From Sapria himalayana (taxonomy: Eukaryota; Streptophyta; Magnoliopsida; Malpighiales; Rafflesiaceae), in NCBI GenBank assembly GCA_029783825.1, contig JAREIK010003000.1, positions 115,725 to 179,724 on the forward strand: a DNA stretch of 64,000 nucleotides, written 5' to 3'. Position numbers and translations under genes: made by a program. Positions 49,391 to 63,400 of the stretch are shown here, piece by piece. Every line of letters starts with the position of its first letter. Position 1 is the stretch's first letter. A model generated the notes under the pieces. It searched no databases, had not been told where the DNA came from, and saw only the letters and a list, made by a program, of their open reading frames with translations.

Positions 49391-50751
49391 TATTAATAGG
49401 AAAAATAGAATATGAGAATTATAAGAATATATGCTGTTAATTGTTATGGTGTTGTGGTAGCTTCTGTGTAGGGGAATTTCTGTCTCTGCAGGTTACATGT
49501 ATGTACATTATGGAGGCAAAGGTAATAGGACAAGGTAAGATAATGGTTGATAGCATATTTTACTATAGCTTCTTTTTTCTTAGCAGCAAAGTTAATTGTA
49601 TAAGCAACTAGAAACCCCAGTAGTTGCTGGAATTTTGGAAGGTTTTTTTTTGTATGGTTAATTTTGCTGCTAAACTGCTAAATGTTGCTGTTTTTTTTTG
49701 TGTTTTGCTTGTGTTTTTGCTGTTGTTTCCTTTTGTTGCTTGTGTTAATTTAGTAGCGAAGGTAATAGGGCAAGGTATTGTTGCTTGTGGCTGTTGTACC
49801 TTTTGTGTTTTTGCTGTTGTTCCTTGTTTCCTTTTGTGTTTTTGGCATCTGTTTTTTTGTGTAATTGCAGATTATATATATATAGTGCTCTCGTAAAGAA
49901 CACATAATTATAAGTTGATTTGGTTTGCTTGCTACTCCCCGAGTTGGAAGTTTCTAGTGGCAGATAAACAAGATACATTCTAGGATGATTCACCTGGCCC
50001 TGGGGGTGAGTAGCAGACTTGCAGAGGATCCATAGAACACATACATCACCCTGGTTCGGAGGGGTGTTTAATGATGGATTTATCTGATAGGGTCTGGTTA
50101 TTAAGTGAGTTTACCCATAGTTTATTGAGTTTGAGTTATGCAGAAAATTATGCTATGCTGCAGCTCGTGAAAAGCTGAAAAAGTCAGAACATTTCTAATA
50201 AAAAAGGCGCGGCAAAGGAAACGAGAGTGAATGGAATTCTCCACTGGAGCGTGAAAAAAAGAAGGAAGATGGTCGATGAACACACGGGAACGATGCGAAC
50301 AATAGGAATCGGGACACGGGGAAGACGAGAAATCAGATGATGAGTTGAAGAATGAGGAATCAGGATGTTAGATGATGAGTTGAAGAATCGGGACATGGGG
50401 AAGACGGGAAGTCAGATGACGAGCACAGGAAACGTGGACCATAGAAACACAAGGGGCCGAACAATAAATAATAAAAAATAAAAGAGAAGATGGGCCGAAA
50501 ATAGAGGTCATTCAAGTGGTTAGACAAGGCAGAACAAAGCAAGCCAAAGCTCCAGCTTATTATAGTTGAAATCTAATTTATAAAATGAATAAATGCTATA
50601 TTTGATAAAGATATTTAAGATCCAATATGTTAGTTTGAAGGTTTAAGGTTTAAGATGGGTGTAAGAGGGCAAAGGGTAGATGTAGGTTGTAAAAATGGTA
50701 TTCCTCCGCCAAAAGAGAGGGTTATTAATAATAAAACAAACTTAAAAAAAA
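49391..50751 (+). other. LINE 3' UTR with conserved 3' end
   Basis: Non-coding, partly T/G-rich (GTTGCTGTTTTT-like), then GA-rich at about 50200-50480. The last 80 bases, about 50655-50736, are nearly the same as the end of the second LINE (55323-55405). They include ATTCCTCCGCCAAAAGAGAG and a possible small hairpin, TCCTC (50702-50706) with GAGGG (50717-50721). The tail AAACTTAAAAAAAA follows. Confidence 0.85.
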
Positions 50752-50767
50752 GATAGACATATTGATA
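50752..50767. repeat. 3' target-site duplication of LINE-1
   Basis: GATAGACATATTGATA directly after the A-rich tail; see its partner before the 5' end of the LINE. Confidence 0.75.
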
Positions 50768-51706
50768 GACAAATTGATAGATAGCTTGATTGACATATTG
50801 ATCGAGAAGTTGATATACAATTTGATTGACATATTGATAAACAGATAGATAGAAAGATTAATAGATAGATACATAGATAGACAAATATATAAATAAATAG
50901 ATAGAAAAATAAAAATATATATATATAGCTAGATAGACAAAGAGATAGATAGATATATATATATATATAGATAGATAAATTGATAGATAAATAGAAAATA
51001 GATAGATAGCTACATAGATAGAAAGATAGATAAACATATAAATAAAAGAAAGATTGATAGACAAATTTATTGATAAATTGATATAGAGATTGATAAACAA
51101 ACTGATAGAGAGATAGATAGGTAGTTTGTTTGATAGATATATAGATAGATATATAGATTAATAGACATAAATAGACAAATATATAAGCAAATAGATACAC
51201 AAATAGATAGACAGATAGATAGATTACTATACAGATAGATATATATATATTTATAGATAGAGAGATAGATGATAGATAAATAGGTAGATAGATAGACCGA
51301 TAGATAGACAGACAGATAGACAAATAGATTGATGGATAGATAGATAGAAAGATGAATAGAATGATTGATTGATAGATATATTGACAAAAAAGATAGAAAA
51401 TAGATAGAAAGATATATATATATATATATATATATTAATATAGTGATAGATACATAGATAGAAAGAAAGATATCCACATAGATAGATAGGTATATAGAAA
51501 GTTTTATAAATGGATTGATAGATAGATTGATAGATAGATTGATAGACATATTGATTAATAGCTTAATAGTCAGATTGATAGACAAATATATAGAAAGATT
51601 GATATACAAATTTATCAATAGATTGATAGACAGATTGATATACAAATTGATCAAGAGATTGATAGAGTGATAGATAGACAAGTTGATAGATAGATAGATA
51701 GACATA

Positions 51707-51786
<80 letters not shown>

Positions 51787-51912
51787 GATTGATAGACAGA
51801 TAGATAGATAGTTTAATTGATAGATATATTAATAGACAGATAGATAACTAGAAAGATAGACTAATATATATATACAAATAGATAGAGAGATATATAGATA
51901 GATTGATAGTCA
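50752..51912. repeat. Degenerate (GATA)n array, block C
   Basis: GATA-type repeat between the two LINEs. It includes (AATA)n followed by (TA)n at about 51705-51781. The part 51340-51912 is closely related to 55440-55930 beyond the second LINE. Confidence 0.95.
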
Positions 51913-54193
51913 GATTGAAAACATTTTGAAAAATAGCTTGAAATGAGTAGAGAAATAGGATCCAAAACAAGAGGGCAAAATGTTATTATAAAATTGGATC
52001 TATCCAAGGCTTTTGATAGAGTAGAATGAAGCATTCTCTGTTCTATCATGAGAAAGATGGGTTTCTCTGAAACATGGATAGATTTGATTTATAGATGTAT
52101 TTCTAAAACATGGGCTAGAATTATCACAAATGGAAAGGTAGGAGAAGAAATAAAACCAGTTAGAGGTTTAAGACAGGGTGATCCACTTTCACCATCATTA
52201 TTTAACACTTATCTGGAACTCTTAATAGTTAACATTAAAGATAAAATGCGAAATGGTATGATAGGCACATTCAGACAGCCAAGGAACACTCCATTAGTGA
52301 GTTGCCTTGCATATGCAGATGATGTAATTATATTCACTAATGGCAGTAGCAAATCACTACATAATCTGATGAATTTATTGAAATGCATGGAGGAAGAAAT
52401 ATGACAAAAATTAAATAAAAAAAAATTCCAATACATGATATCACATAAGGCTCCAATTGCATTAGCTCATAAAATCAAAAACATTTCAGGCTTCTCTCAT
52501 AATAAAAAAGAAATGGTCTATTTGGGCTGCCCGATATATGAAGGTAAACTCAAGATAGTATATTTAGAATTTTTATTAAATAAATTAAAAAAGAAAATCT
52601 CGGGATGGAAAGAGGAATATTTAAGTATGGGGGGCAAAATTACTTTAATAAAACATGTTTTAGAAAGTCTTCTAATGCATAATATTATGATAATTCAACC
52701 TTCAGTTTTTATTATTAAAAAAATCAAAAAAGAATTAGCTAATTTTTTATGGGGAAAAAAAGAGGGCAAATATAAATTACACTGGACAAAATGGAGAGAC
52801 TTATGCTACCCAGTTCAAGAAGCTGGATTGGGTTTTGTTAATCTTATAGATTTAGCTAAATTAGGAGTAAGCAAGAGATGGTGGAGGTTGAAAAAAAATA
52901 ACAGTTTATGGTCAAAATTTATGAGGGCAAAATATTGTATTAAGGATGATATCAGTAAAGTAAAGAATAAAAGTAAGTGCTCACAGATATGGACACAAAT
53001 GCTTAATCAAAAAGAATTAGTTGATAGATTTTCTACACTTACTAAAAAATGATGGAAATGGAATTTAAGCTCGGATGGAGCATTTTTACTAAAAATGGTA
53101 AAAAAATGAATTAAGAAAAAAGTTAAAAGAACATACATTATTCAAATGGGCTTGGATAAATGATTATCCACAACAAATTAAAACTTGTATGTGGAAAGTT
53201 TTATCTAATATTATCCCAATTGACAATAACTTAAAGTAAAAAGGTATTAAGCTGGTATCTAGATGCGAGTATTGCTTAAATGAAATTAAAACATTGGACC
53301 ATCTCCTTTCACATGGGAGAGTGGCAGCAGAGTTATGGAAAAGACTAGGATTAGAAATGAATTTAAGATATGAACATCTAATCTTGAAACGTAGGCTTCA
53401 GAAATGGATTAATCTAAAAGTTTATAGTCCAGTGCAGAAATGGATTAAAATCAATGTGCCATTATTAGTTATCTGGTGCATTTGGAAGGCTAGAAACAAA
53501 AGTAGATTCTAAGGTAATAAAATGATAATATAAGATATATGGAAAGATATTAAAGAAGAAACAAGTAAAATTTCAGAATTGAACCCTATAAAAAGTCAAG
53601 GCTCGAAGAGGGATAAAGAAACCTTAATTTTTTGGAATCTAAAAGAAAATCAACCTAAACAATGTAAAGTAATATGTATAAAATGGGAAAAACCACCTCA
53701 ATGTAGTATAGCTCTAAACACAGATGGTAGCTTCGATAGAGATATGGGAGAAGCATGATTTGGAGGAGTTATTAGAGATTCGAAAGGACAGCTAATATTA
53801 GCCTTCAGTAGAAAGATGCAAGCATCCTTGGCCGTTCACGCTAAGATATTAGCTTTAAGAGAGGGAATTATGTTTTGTAGAAAACTAGAAATTAAAAATA
53901 TATATATTCAAATAGATTCGAAAATTGTTGTTAATTTAATCAAAAAGCAGACAAAGATGTAGAAATATGAAGATGACATAGAAGATATTCTAAATGATAT
54001 GAACTTTCTAAACTTTTCTATAAAGCACATTTTCAGAGAGGCGAATGCTTTAGTAGATATATTAGCTAAAGAGGGAAGAAAGAAAGGTGATCAGGATTAT
54101 AATGAAGAGAATTTACCAAAAAAATTTACTGGAATATTAAAACATGATAGTAAAGATTTTCCTTATATTAGGAAAAATAAAAATGTTAATTAG
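51913..54193 (+). pseudogene. Truncated LINE ORF2 (RT part, zf-RVT, RNase H)
   Basis: Visible: KLDLSKAFDRVE (about 51992-52030), LRQGDPLSPSLF (about 52168-52203), AYADDVIIF with the catalytic Asp pair (about 52309-52335), YLGCPIYEGKLK (about 52520), NFLWGKKEGK (about 52741), the zf-RVT stretch (RCEYC, LDHLLSHGRVAAELW, about 53260-53340) and RNase H (LNTDGSFDRDMG, REANALVDILAKEG, 53710-54080). Stops occur at about 52027 (TGA for the expected Trp), 52402, 53050 and 53236, among others. A frame change lies near 53100. Without the endonuclease and the N-terminal RT it could not act. Residues are Lys/Asn-rich, in line with high AT. Confidence 0.9.
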
Positions 54194-55423
54194 AACTTGC
54201 CATTCAAATAGGAAAATAAGATCGTATTAGAGATCACCCTAGTCCTGAGGGGTGATCGAGATAAGGTAAGTGGCTTTTGTATGCATGCTTTTTTTGTCTG
54301 TTTTTTTCTGTTTTTCTGTTGTTTTCTACATGTAGAAAGGAAAGAATAAACTGAAACTAATTGAAATAACATTAGTGGTCAGGTTGGGAAAAGATAATGG
54401 ATGTATAGATATGTAGTATGCTCTGCAGGTACATATGATTCTGCATGTCCATAGCTTGGTGGACTATTCGGAATGGAAGGATAGATATGTTTAAATGATA
54501 TTGTTAGTAGTGGGTATTATATAGAGTCTAGTTGCTGGAAGTCTGTGCTATTTTTCTGGAAGTCTGTGTTATTAAGTGTGTGTTGCTGGAAGTCTGTTGT
54601 TTTAAAATGGGTGTTGCTGGAGGTCTGTTTCTGGTCGTATGTGGGAAGTCTGTAATATATAGGTGCAAGCTGTAAAAGTTAAAGAGGACAGTGAAGGAAT
54701 GAAAAGAAAATAGATGGAAGAAAGCAGAGCATATCAAACAATTCTGAACAGCAATGGAGCTGTCCCTAAAGTACCAAGCCAATTGCTAATTGGTTTGAAC
54801 AGGGAAGGGGGATACAAAGTTTTAATTATGTGTATGATAGAATTGATCTTGTGCAAGACAAAAAAATTGTAGGTGAATAGTTAATCAGGATATAAATAAC
54901 TGCAATCAACAATAATCAATTGGGAGGACAGCTTATAAAGATGTTCAAAAACCCAGCTATCATTATAAGACAGTGGAGAGAGAATATGAAGCAATAAATT
55001 AAAGAAGGCACGAGATGACTCAAGATTCGAGTTAGCTAAAAAATGCTGGAGGGAGAATCAAATATGCAGATTTAAAAGACATAAGACACTTGAGAAGCAC
55101 CGAAACATAGAAAGAAGCAAAATAAAGCTTATTATACTAATCGAAAGATTGTTAAAGTAAGATAATGGATAAGCTATCATCATAAGGATAGCCATTTCTT
55201 CTCAGAAGGAATATCTCCTTGCACAAAAAGGTAAAGATAGGAGACATAGATTAACATAGCCATAGCACAAATAAAATTACATTTTATTAGATTGGTTAAA
55301 TGTATTTTATCTTTATTTGAAGAATGGGTGTAAAAGGGAGAAGGGTAGATGATAGTTTGTATTAACGGTATTCCTCCGCCAAAAGAGAGGGTTATTATTA
55401 ATAAAATAATATTTAAAGAAAAA
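54194..55423 (+). other. 3' UTR of the truncated LINE
   Basis: Non-coding. About 54520-54660 has repeated GTTGCTGGAAGTCTGT words. The terminal 80 bases are shared with the first LINE, including the TCCTC (55372-55376) and GAGGG (55387-55391) stem. Confidence 0.8.
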
Positions 55424-56423
55424 GATAGAGGGATAGATAATATATAAATAGATAGATAAATAGATAGAGAGAAAGATTGATAGATAGATTTACAAAAAAA
55501 GATAGAAAATAGATAGAGATATATATATATATATATATTAATAGACAGATAGATAGACAGAAAGATGTGCACATAGATAGATAGGTTTATAAAAAGTTTG
55601 ATAAATGGATTGATAGATTGATTGATAGACAGATAGACTATTACCTTAATAGTCAGATAGATAGATAGATAGATTGATATACAAATAATCAATAGATTGA
55701 TAGATAGATTGATATACAAATTGATTGATAGATTGATATAATGATAGATAGACAGGTTGATAAATAGATAAATAGACATATAAATAAATAGATATATAGA
55801 TTGATAGATAGATAGACAAATTAATAGATAGATAGATTAATAGACAGATATATTAATAGACAGATAGATAGCTAGGAAGATAGATAGATATATAGACAAA
55901 TAGATAGAGAGATAGATAGATTCACAATCAGATTGATAAACATATTTATAGACAGATTGATAGATAGCTTGATAGGCATATTGATAGACAAGTTGATATA
56001 AAAATTGATAGTTAGATTGATAGACATAAGGATATACAGATTAATATATAGTAGATAGATAAATTTATAAATAGATAGAAAAACTGACAGACAGATAGAT
56101 AAATAGATTGATAGTTAGATTGATGGATAGAAATATACACAATTAGATAGAAAGATAGATAGAAAGATAAATAAATAGATAGATAAATTGATAAATAAAT
56201 ACATAGACACATAGATACATAGATAGAAAGATAGATTGATAGATAGAATTGTAGACAGATAAATAGACAAATAGATAAATAGATAGATTGACATATAGAA
56301 AGCTATATATATATATATAGAAAGATAGATAGATAGACAGATATACAGACAGACAAATAGGTAGATAGATAGAAAAATAGATATATAGACAGATTATTAT
56401 ATAGATAGAAAGATGATAGATAG

Positions 56424-56459
<36 letters not shown>

Positions 56460-56523
56460 ATTGATAAACAAACTGATAGATATATAAATTGATAGATAGA
56501 CAGATAGAAAGAAAGATATACAG

Positions 56524-56579
<56 letters not shown>

Positions 56580-56806
56580 ATTTATTGATTTATTGATAGA
56601 TAAATAGACTGATAGATAGATAAATAGATAGATAGATAGATAGAAAGAAAGATATATATATATATATATATATAGAAAGATAGATAGACAGACAGATATA
56701 TAGATAAACAGATAGATAGATTAATAGATATATAGATAGATTATTAGATAGAGAGATATACATAAAGATAGATAGATAGATGATATATAAAAAATTAGAT
56801 AGATTG

Positions 56807-56842
<36 letters not shown>

Positions 56843-57380
56843 ATTAATATATTTATAGATATCTACATAAATAAATAGAAAGATGGTTACAAGATAGACA
56901 TTATATATATCGATAGATTGTAAGATTGATAGATAGAGAGATAGACAGATAGACAGTAGATAGATAGATAAATAAATAGATAGATAGACATTAAGATAGC
57001 TTGATATACATATAGATGGATAGATAAATTGATTGATTAATTGATAGATTGATTATAGTTTGATAAATAAATTGATATAACGTTTGATAGATAGATAGAT
57101 TGATAGATAGATTAATAGTCATATAAATAGACAATTAGAAAGAAAGATACATAGACAAATAGATTGAAAGATACATAGACAAAGAGATAGATAGATAGAT
57201 TTACAAATATATAGATAAATTATTAGATAAATAGATACACAAATAGGTAGGATATAAATGATAGTTTGATAGACAGATATATAGACAAGTAGATAGATAG
57301 GTCATTATAAAGATTGACAAATAGATATGCTAAAATATAGTAAAAAACATAGCTAGATAGATAGATAGACAGACAAATAA

Positions 57381-57431
<51 letters not shown>

Positions 57432-60400
57432 TATATAGACAAATTAATAGATAGATTGATAGATAGAGAGTTAGACAGATATATAAATAGATAGTTAGAC
57501 AGATTCATAAAGATATATTTAGAAATAAAAATAGACAGATAGTTTTATAGATAGACAGACAAATATATAGATAAATAGATAGATAGACAGATAGGTAGGT
57601 AGGTAGGTAGATAGATAGATAGATAGATAGACACATAGATAGATAGATATATAGTTAGATCGATAGACAAATTGATAGAAAGATTGATAGACTGATTGAT
57701 AAACAGATTAATAGATAGATTGATAGATAGATTGATAGACAGATTAACATACAAATTGATATAGAGATTTATAGGCAAGTAGATAGAAAGATTAATAAAT
57801 AGAGAGATAGACATAAAGATAGATAGATAGATAGATAGAAAATATATATCAATAGATATATAGATAAATAGATAGAAAGAAAGATAGATAGACAAATAGA
57901 AAGATAGATATTTAGATAGATAGATAGATAAATATATAGATAGATAAACAAATAGATAAATAGATCTATATATAGATAGACACTTATATAAATATAGAGA
58001 GAGGCAAATAGATAGTCATATAGTTAGACAGATAGATTAATAGAAAGAGAGACAAAATGATATATAGATATATAGTCAAATAGATATAAAGATAGAAAGA
58101 CAGAGATATAAATAGATTGACACATATTTAGATAGAAAGATAGATAGATATACATATATATATATATATAGAAAAATAGATAAATAGATATATACATAGA
58201 TACATAGATAGATTCTTAAATAAATAAATATATAGTTAGATAAATAGATAGATATACATTTAGATTTATAGATAGATGATAGATAGATAGACAGAGAAAT
58301 AGATAGATATATAAATATATAGATAGATAGATTGATTAATTTAAAGATAGAAAGATATATATATTGATTTGCAGATAGATAGATAGATAGAAAGATAGTA
58401 GAAGAAAGCCAAATAATGAGATATATAGACTACTAGATAGTTAGATAGATGAATGGAAAGATAGATAGATAGATTAACTAATAGATAGATAGATAGATAT
58501 GGAGATAGATAGGTATATAGACAGATAGATAAAGAGAAAGATATACACATGGATAGAAAGATATATACACAGATTGATTAGATAGATTGATAAATTGATC
58601 GATAGATTGATATATAGCTTGATAGATAGATTAATAGACAAATTGATAGAGAGATTTATAGACAGGTAGATATAAAGATTAATAGAAAGATAGAGAGACG
58701 GATAGATAGACACATAAATAGATAGAAAGATAGATCATTAGTTTGATTGATAGAAAAATAGATAGACTGATAGATAGATAGATAAATATATAGATAGATA
58801 AACAGATAGATAGATAGTGACATAGATAGATAGTGAAAGAGGCAAATACTTATTCATATAGATAGACATTTAGATAAATAGATAGATAGATAGAATGATT
58901 GATAGATAAATAGACAAATAGTTAGATAGATTGTGAGATAGACAGGCATATATATAAATAGATAGATTGATTGATTGAAAGAAAGATAGATAGATTATTA
59001 CACACACACACACACATATTACTTAGATATATAGATATACATTTAGATATATAGATAGATGACAGATTGATAGACAGATTGATAGACAGACAGACATATA
59101 GATAGATTTATTTATTTATTTATTTATTGATAGATACATAGATAGTTCGAAAGATATATAGACTAATAGATAGTTAGATAGATAGATAAATATATAAACA
59201 GATAGATAGATCGACTGATAGATAGATAGATAGATAAACTGATAAAGAGATAGAAATATATATATATTGAAAGAAAGAAAGATAGATACATAGATACATA
59301 TACAAATAGATAGATAGATAAATAGACATATATATAAATAGATAGGTAGATAGATAGATAGATAGATTGATTGATAGATTGTTAGATAGACAGATAGAAA
59401 GATAGATATATAGAAAGATAGAACGATAGAAAGATAGAAAGATAGAACGATAGAAAGAAAGAAATATATTTATATATAGATAGATAGCCATATCGATATA
59501 TAGATGTATATAATGATAGATAGATACATAGATAGATAGATAGATAGACATATAAGGAGATAAAGAGATTGGCAAACATACAAACATATAGATAGATTGT
59601 CAACAAGACATACAATCATGTATATAGATAGTTAGGTAAACAGATAGTTAAGCTGATAGGTAGATAGCCAGACATAAAGATAGACAACCAGAGCAATTGA
59701 TAGAAAGATAGATTTAATAGATAGACAATTAGATAGGCACATAGATAGACAGATAGATAGATAGATAAATAGACAAATAGAAAGATAGAATGATAGATAG
59801 ATAGACACATAGATATACGGATATATAGATAGATTGTTATATAGTAAAATTGATAGACATATTGATAGACATATGGATAGATAGCTTGATAGACATATTG
59901 ATAGACAAGTTAATATACAAATTGATTGATAGATTGATAAAGAGATAAATATACAAATTGACATACTGATGGATAGATTGATATATAAACTAATAGTTAG
60001 ATATATAGACAAATAGATAGATATATAGATAGGGAAAATAGATTGATAGAAAGAAAGAAAATAGATAGAATGATAGATAGACAGACAGCCAGATAGATAG
60101 ATTGATAGATAGATAAATATAAATATAGATAAAATGATAGATAGACATATAGATAGGCTAAAAGATTGACAGATCAATAGATTGATTGATTGCCAAATTG
60201 ATTGATAGATTCATAGCAGATAGATAGATAGATTAATATACAAATTATAGGTAGATTGATAGATAGTTTCATAGAAAGATATATAGATAGATAAATAGAT
60301 TAATAGACTTAAATTTTTACATAGATAGGCAAATAGTTTCATAGAAATATATATAGATATATAGGTAGGCATATAGAAAGTCAAATAGATGTATAGATAG

Positions 60401-63400
60401 ATGGATAGATAGCTAGATAAATTATTATACAGTAGATAGTTAGATATATAGCAAAAAAGATAGATGATAAAAACATAGATAGATAGATAGACAGACAGAT
60501 AGATTCACAGATAGACACATAGATAGATAGACATTTAGATTTATCGATATATTAATAAAAAATAGATTCAAAAAATAGATACATAGATAGATAGAATGAT
60601 ATATTAATAGGCAGTTAAATAGACAAATAGATATACAATTAGATAGATAGATATATAGAAAGATTGATAAACAAATTTTTGCTAGACAGATTAATTGATT
60701 GATTGATAGCTTATAAGACAGATTGATAGATAGCTTGACATACAAATTGATCAACATATTGGTAGACAAATTGATATACAAATTGATCATTAGATAGATT
60801 GATATTTAGATAGAAAGATAGATAGAAATATAATTAAAAAGATATATAGATAGATAAATACATAGAAAAATTGATATATAGATAGGCTGATACATAGATT
60901 GATAGGTAGATAGACACTTAGATAGATATATAGTTATAGGCAAATAAATAGACAAATAGAGAGATAGATTATTAGACAGATAGATAAATAGATAGATAGA
61001 TAGATAGATAGACATAGACATTAATAGATTAATATATAGATAGATTGATAGTAATATTATTAGACATATTGATAGATAGATTCATAGATATCTTGATAGA
61101 CATATTGATAGACAAGTTTTATATAAATTGATACATACATTGATAAATAGATAGATAGATATATAAATAGATAGATAGACAGATAGAGAGATAGATAAAT
61201 AAATAGATAGATAGATAGACAGAAAGATATACAAATAGATAGAAATATTGATAGATAGATAAATAGATAAATAGAAAGATAGATATAAAGATAGATAGAT
61301 AGATAGACATTTAGATAGCCAGAAAGATAGAATGTTATAAAGATAAATGGACAAATAGATAGATAGATAGACATATAATAGATAGATAGATAGAGAGATA
61401 CAAATATAGATATATATATATATATATGTATGTATATATATATGTATATATATAAAAACATTGATAGAGTGATAGATACTTAGATAGATAGATAGATAAA
61501 TAGATATATCGACAGGTTTTTAGATATATAGATATACAAAAGGATAGATAGATAGATGAATGATAGATATACAAATAGATAGATAGATATATATATATAT
61601 ATATATATAGATTGATAGATTGGCATATAATTACCTAGTATGATAGTAAGAAAGATAGACATATAGACAGATAGATAGATATATAGACCGATAGATAGTA
61701 GATAGAAAGATTAGAGCAATAGACAGATAGATAATTAGACAGACAGATCGACATTAAGATTGACAAAACAATAGATATAGAGATAGACATATAGATAGAT
61801 TGATTGATAGACAAATTTGATTGATTGACAAATTGATTGATAGATTTATATCCAATTGATAGACAAATTGATAGAAAGTGAATATACAGATAGCAAGAAA
61901 GATAAATATTTAATAGACATATAGATAGACAATTAGATCGAAAGATACATAGACAAATAGATAGATAGATAGATATATAAATAGGTAGATATATTATTAG
62001 ATATCTAGATAGATAGATAGAGAGATAGATGATAGTTTGATAGAAAAATATATAGACAAATAAATAGATAGATAGATAGAAATATAGATCGTCATATAGA
62101 TTCATAGATAGATAGGCAAACAGGTATATATAAAGATAGATAGATAGACATATAGATAAATAGATAGGTATGTAGATATATATATATATATATATTTATT
62201 TATTTATTTATTTATATAGATAGACACATGATGGACAGATAGATAAATAGATAGAAAGATAGATAGACATAAAAATATATAGATACAAAGATTGATAGGT
62301 AGATACATAGAAAGAAAGATAGATAGATAGTTAGACAGATAGATAGATAGATAGTCAGTTAGATAGGTGTATTAATAAATATAAAGACAGATAGGTTGAC
62401 ACATAGATAGACACATATATAGAAAAATACATAGATAGATTAATATAGAGGTTGATAGATATATTGATAGATAGATTGATAGATAGATTTAATATATCCC
62501 CTGATATAGATTGACAGAAAGATTAATATTGCAAATTGATAGAGAGATTTATTGATTAGTAGATAGAAGATTAATAGATATATAGATCGATAGATAGATA
62601 TATAATAGATAGATATATAGTCTGAAAAATTGATAGAGAGATATATTATTTTAGACAAATAGAACAACAGACAGATAGATAGATAGATAATTGATAGATA
62701 ATCAATAGCTAGATAGATAGATACATACATAGATAGAAAGAGAGGCAAATAGATAGTCTATAAATAGACATTTAGATCGATTAATTGATAAATAGATAGA
62801 AAGAATAAATAATAAATAGATAGACGATAGTTAGATAGATAGATATACAGATTGATAGATAGAAATATATATATATATATACATATATAATATGATAGAT
62901 ATGATAGATAGATAGATATAAATAAATAGATAGATTATTAGATAGATATATATATATTAGATTGATAGATATCCTTTTATATACATAGTTAGATGATAGA
63001 TAGATAGATAGATAGACACTTTGATATACAAATAGATATAAAGATAATTATATATATATTTATAGATTCATAGGATGTATAGATAGAATGATTGTTTGAC
63101 ATATAGATATAAAGAAAGATAATTAGAAACATATACAAATAGACATATATATTGACCAATCGATAGTTAAATTGGAAGATTGAAAGATAGACAGACACAC
63201 AGATAGATAGTTAGATAGACAGAAATATATATAGATAGACAGACAGATATATATATATATATATATAGAAAGATACATAAATGGATAGATTAGTAGACAA
63301 CTTGATAGACAAATAGATAGACAAATAGATAAAGAAATAAATAGAGAGACAGACAGACATATAAATAGATAGGCAGAGAGATAGACAGATATATAGATAG

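Larger units (their letters stand above)
44108..50751 (+). mobile_element. Full-length plant LINE (L1-like non-LTR retrotransposon)
   Basis: A 6.6 kb element in the order 5' leader, ORF1, ORF2, 3' UTR, A-rich tail, flanked by a perfect 16-bp direct repeat of array sequence. The leader (44108-44204) contains GA-rich runs (AGAGAGAGAG). The length is usual for a complete plant LINE. Both ORFs carry stops and frameshifts, so this copy is dead, but its ends are intact. It inserted into GATA repeat DNA. Confidence 0.95.
51913..55423 (+). mobile_element. 5'-truncated LINE of a related lineage
   Basis: It begins inside the reverse transcriptase at the position equivalent to about 47228 of the first LINE (GATTGAAAACATT is shared). 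It keeps the rest of ORF2 and a 1.2 kb 3' UTR and ends in ATATTTAAAGAAAAA. The last 80 bases match those of the first LINE, but the protein has diverged clearly, so they are separate subfamilies. Premature ends during reverse transcription commonly give such truncations. No certain target-site duplication is visible. Confidence 0.92.

Noticed and set aside
54520..54782. Minus-strand 84-codon frame in the second LINE's 3' region
   Set aside because: No similarity or start context; it lies in the UTR and derives from simple repeated words.
55180..55779. A 199-codon minus-strand frame crossing the 3' end of the second LINE
   Set aside because: It is half array-derived Ser-Ile-Tyr-Leu repeat and half antisense of the LINE 3' UTR.
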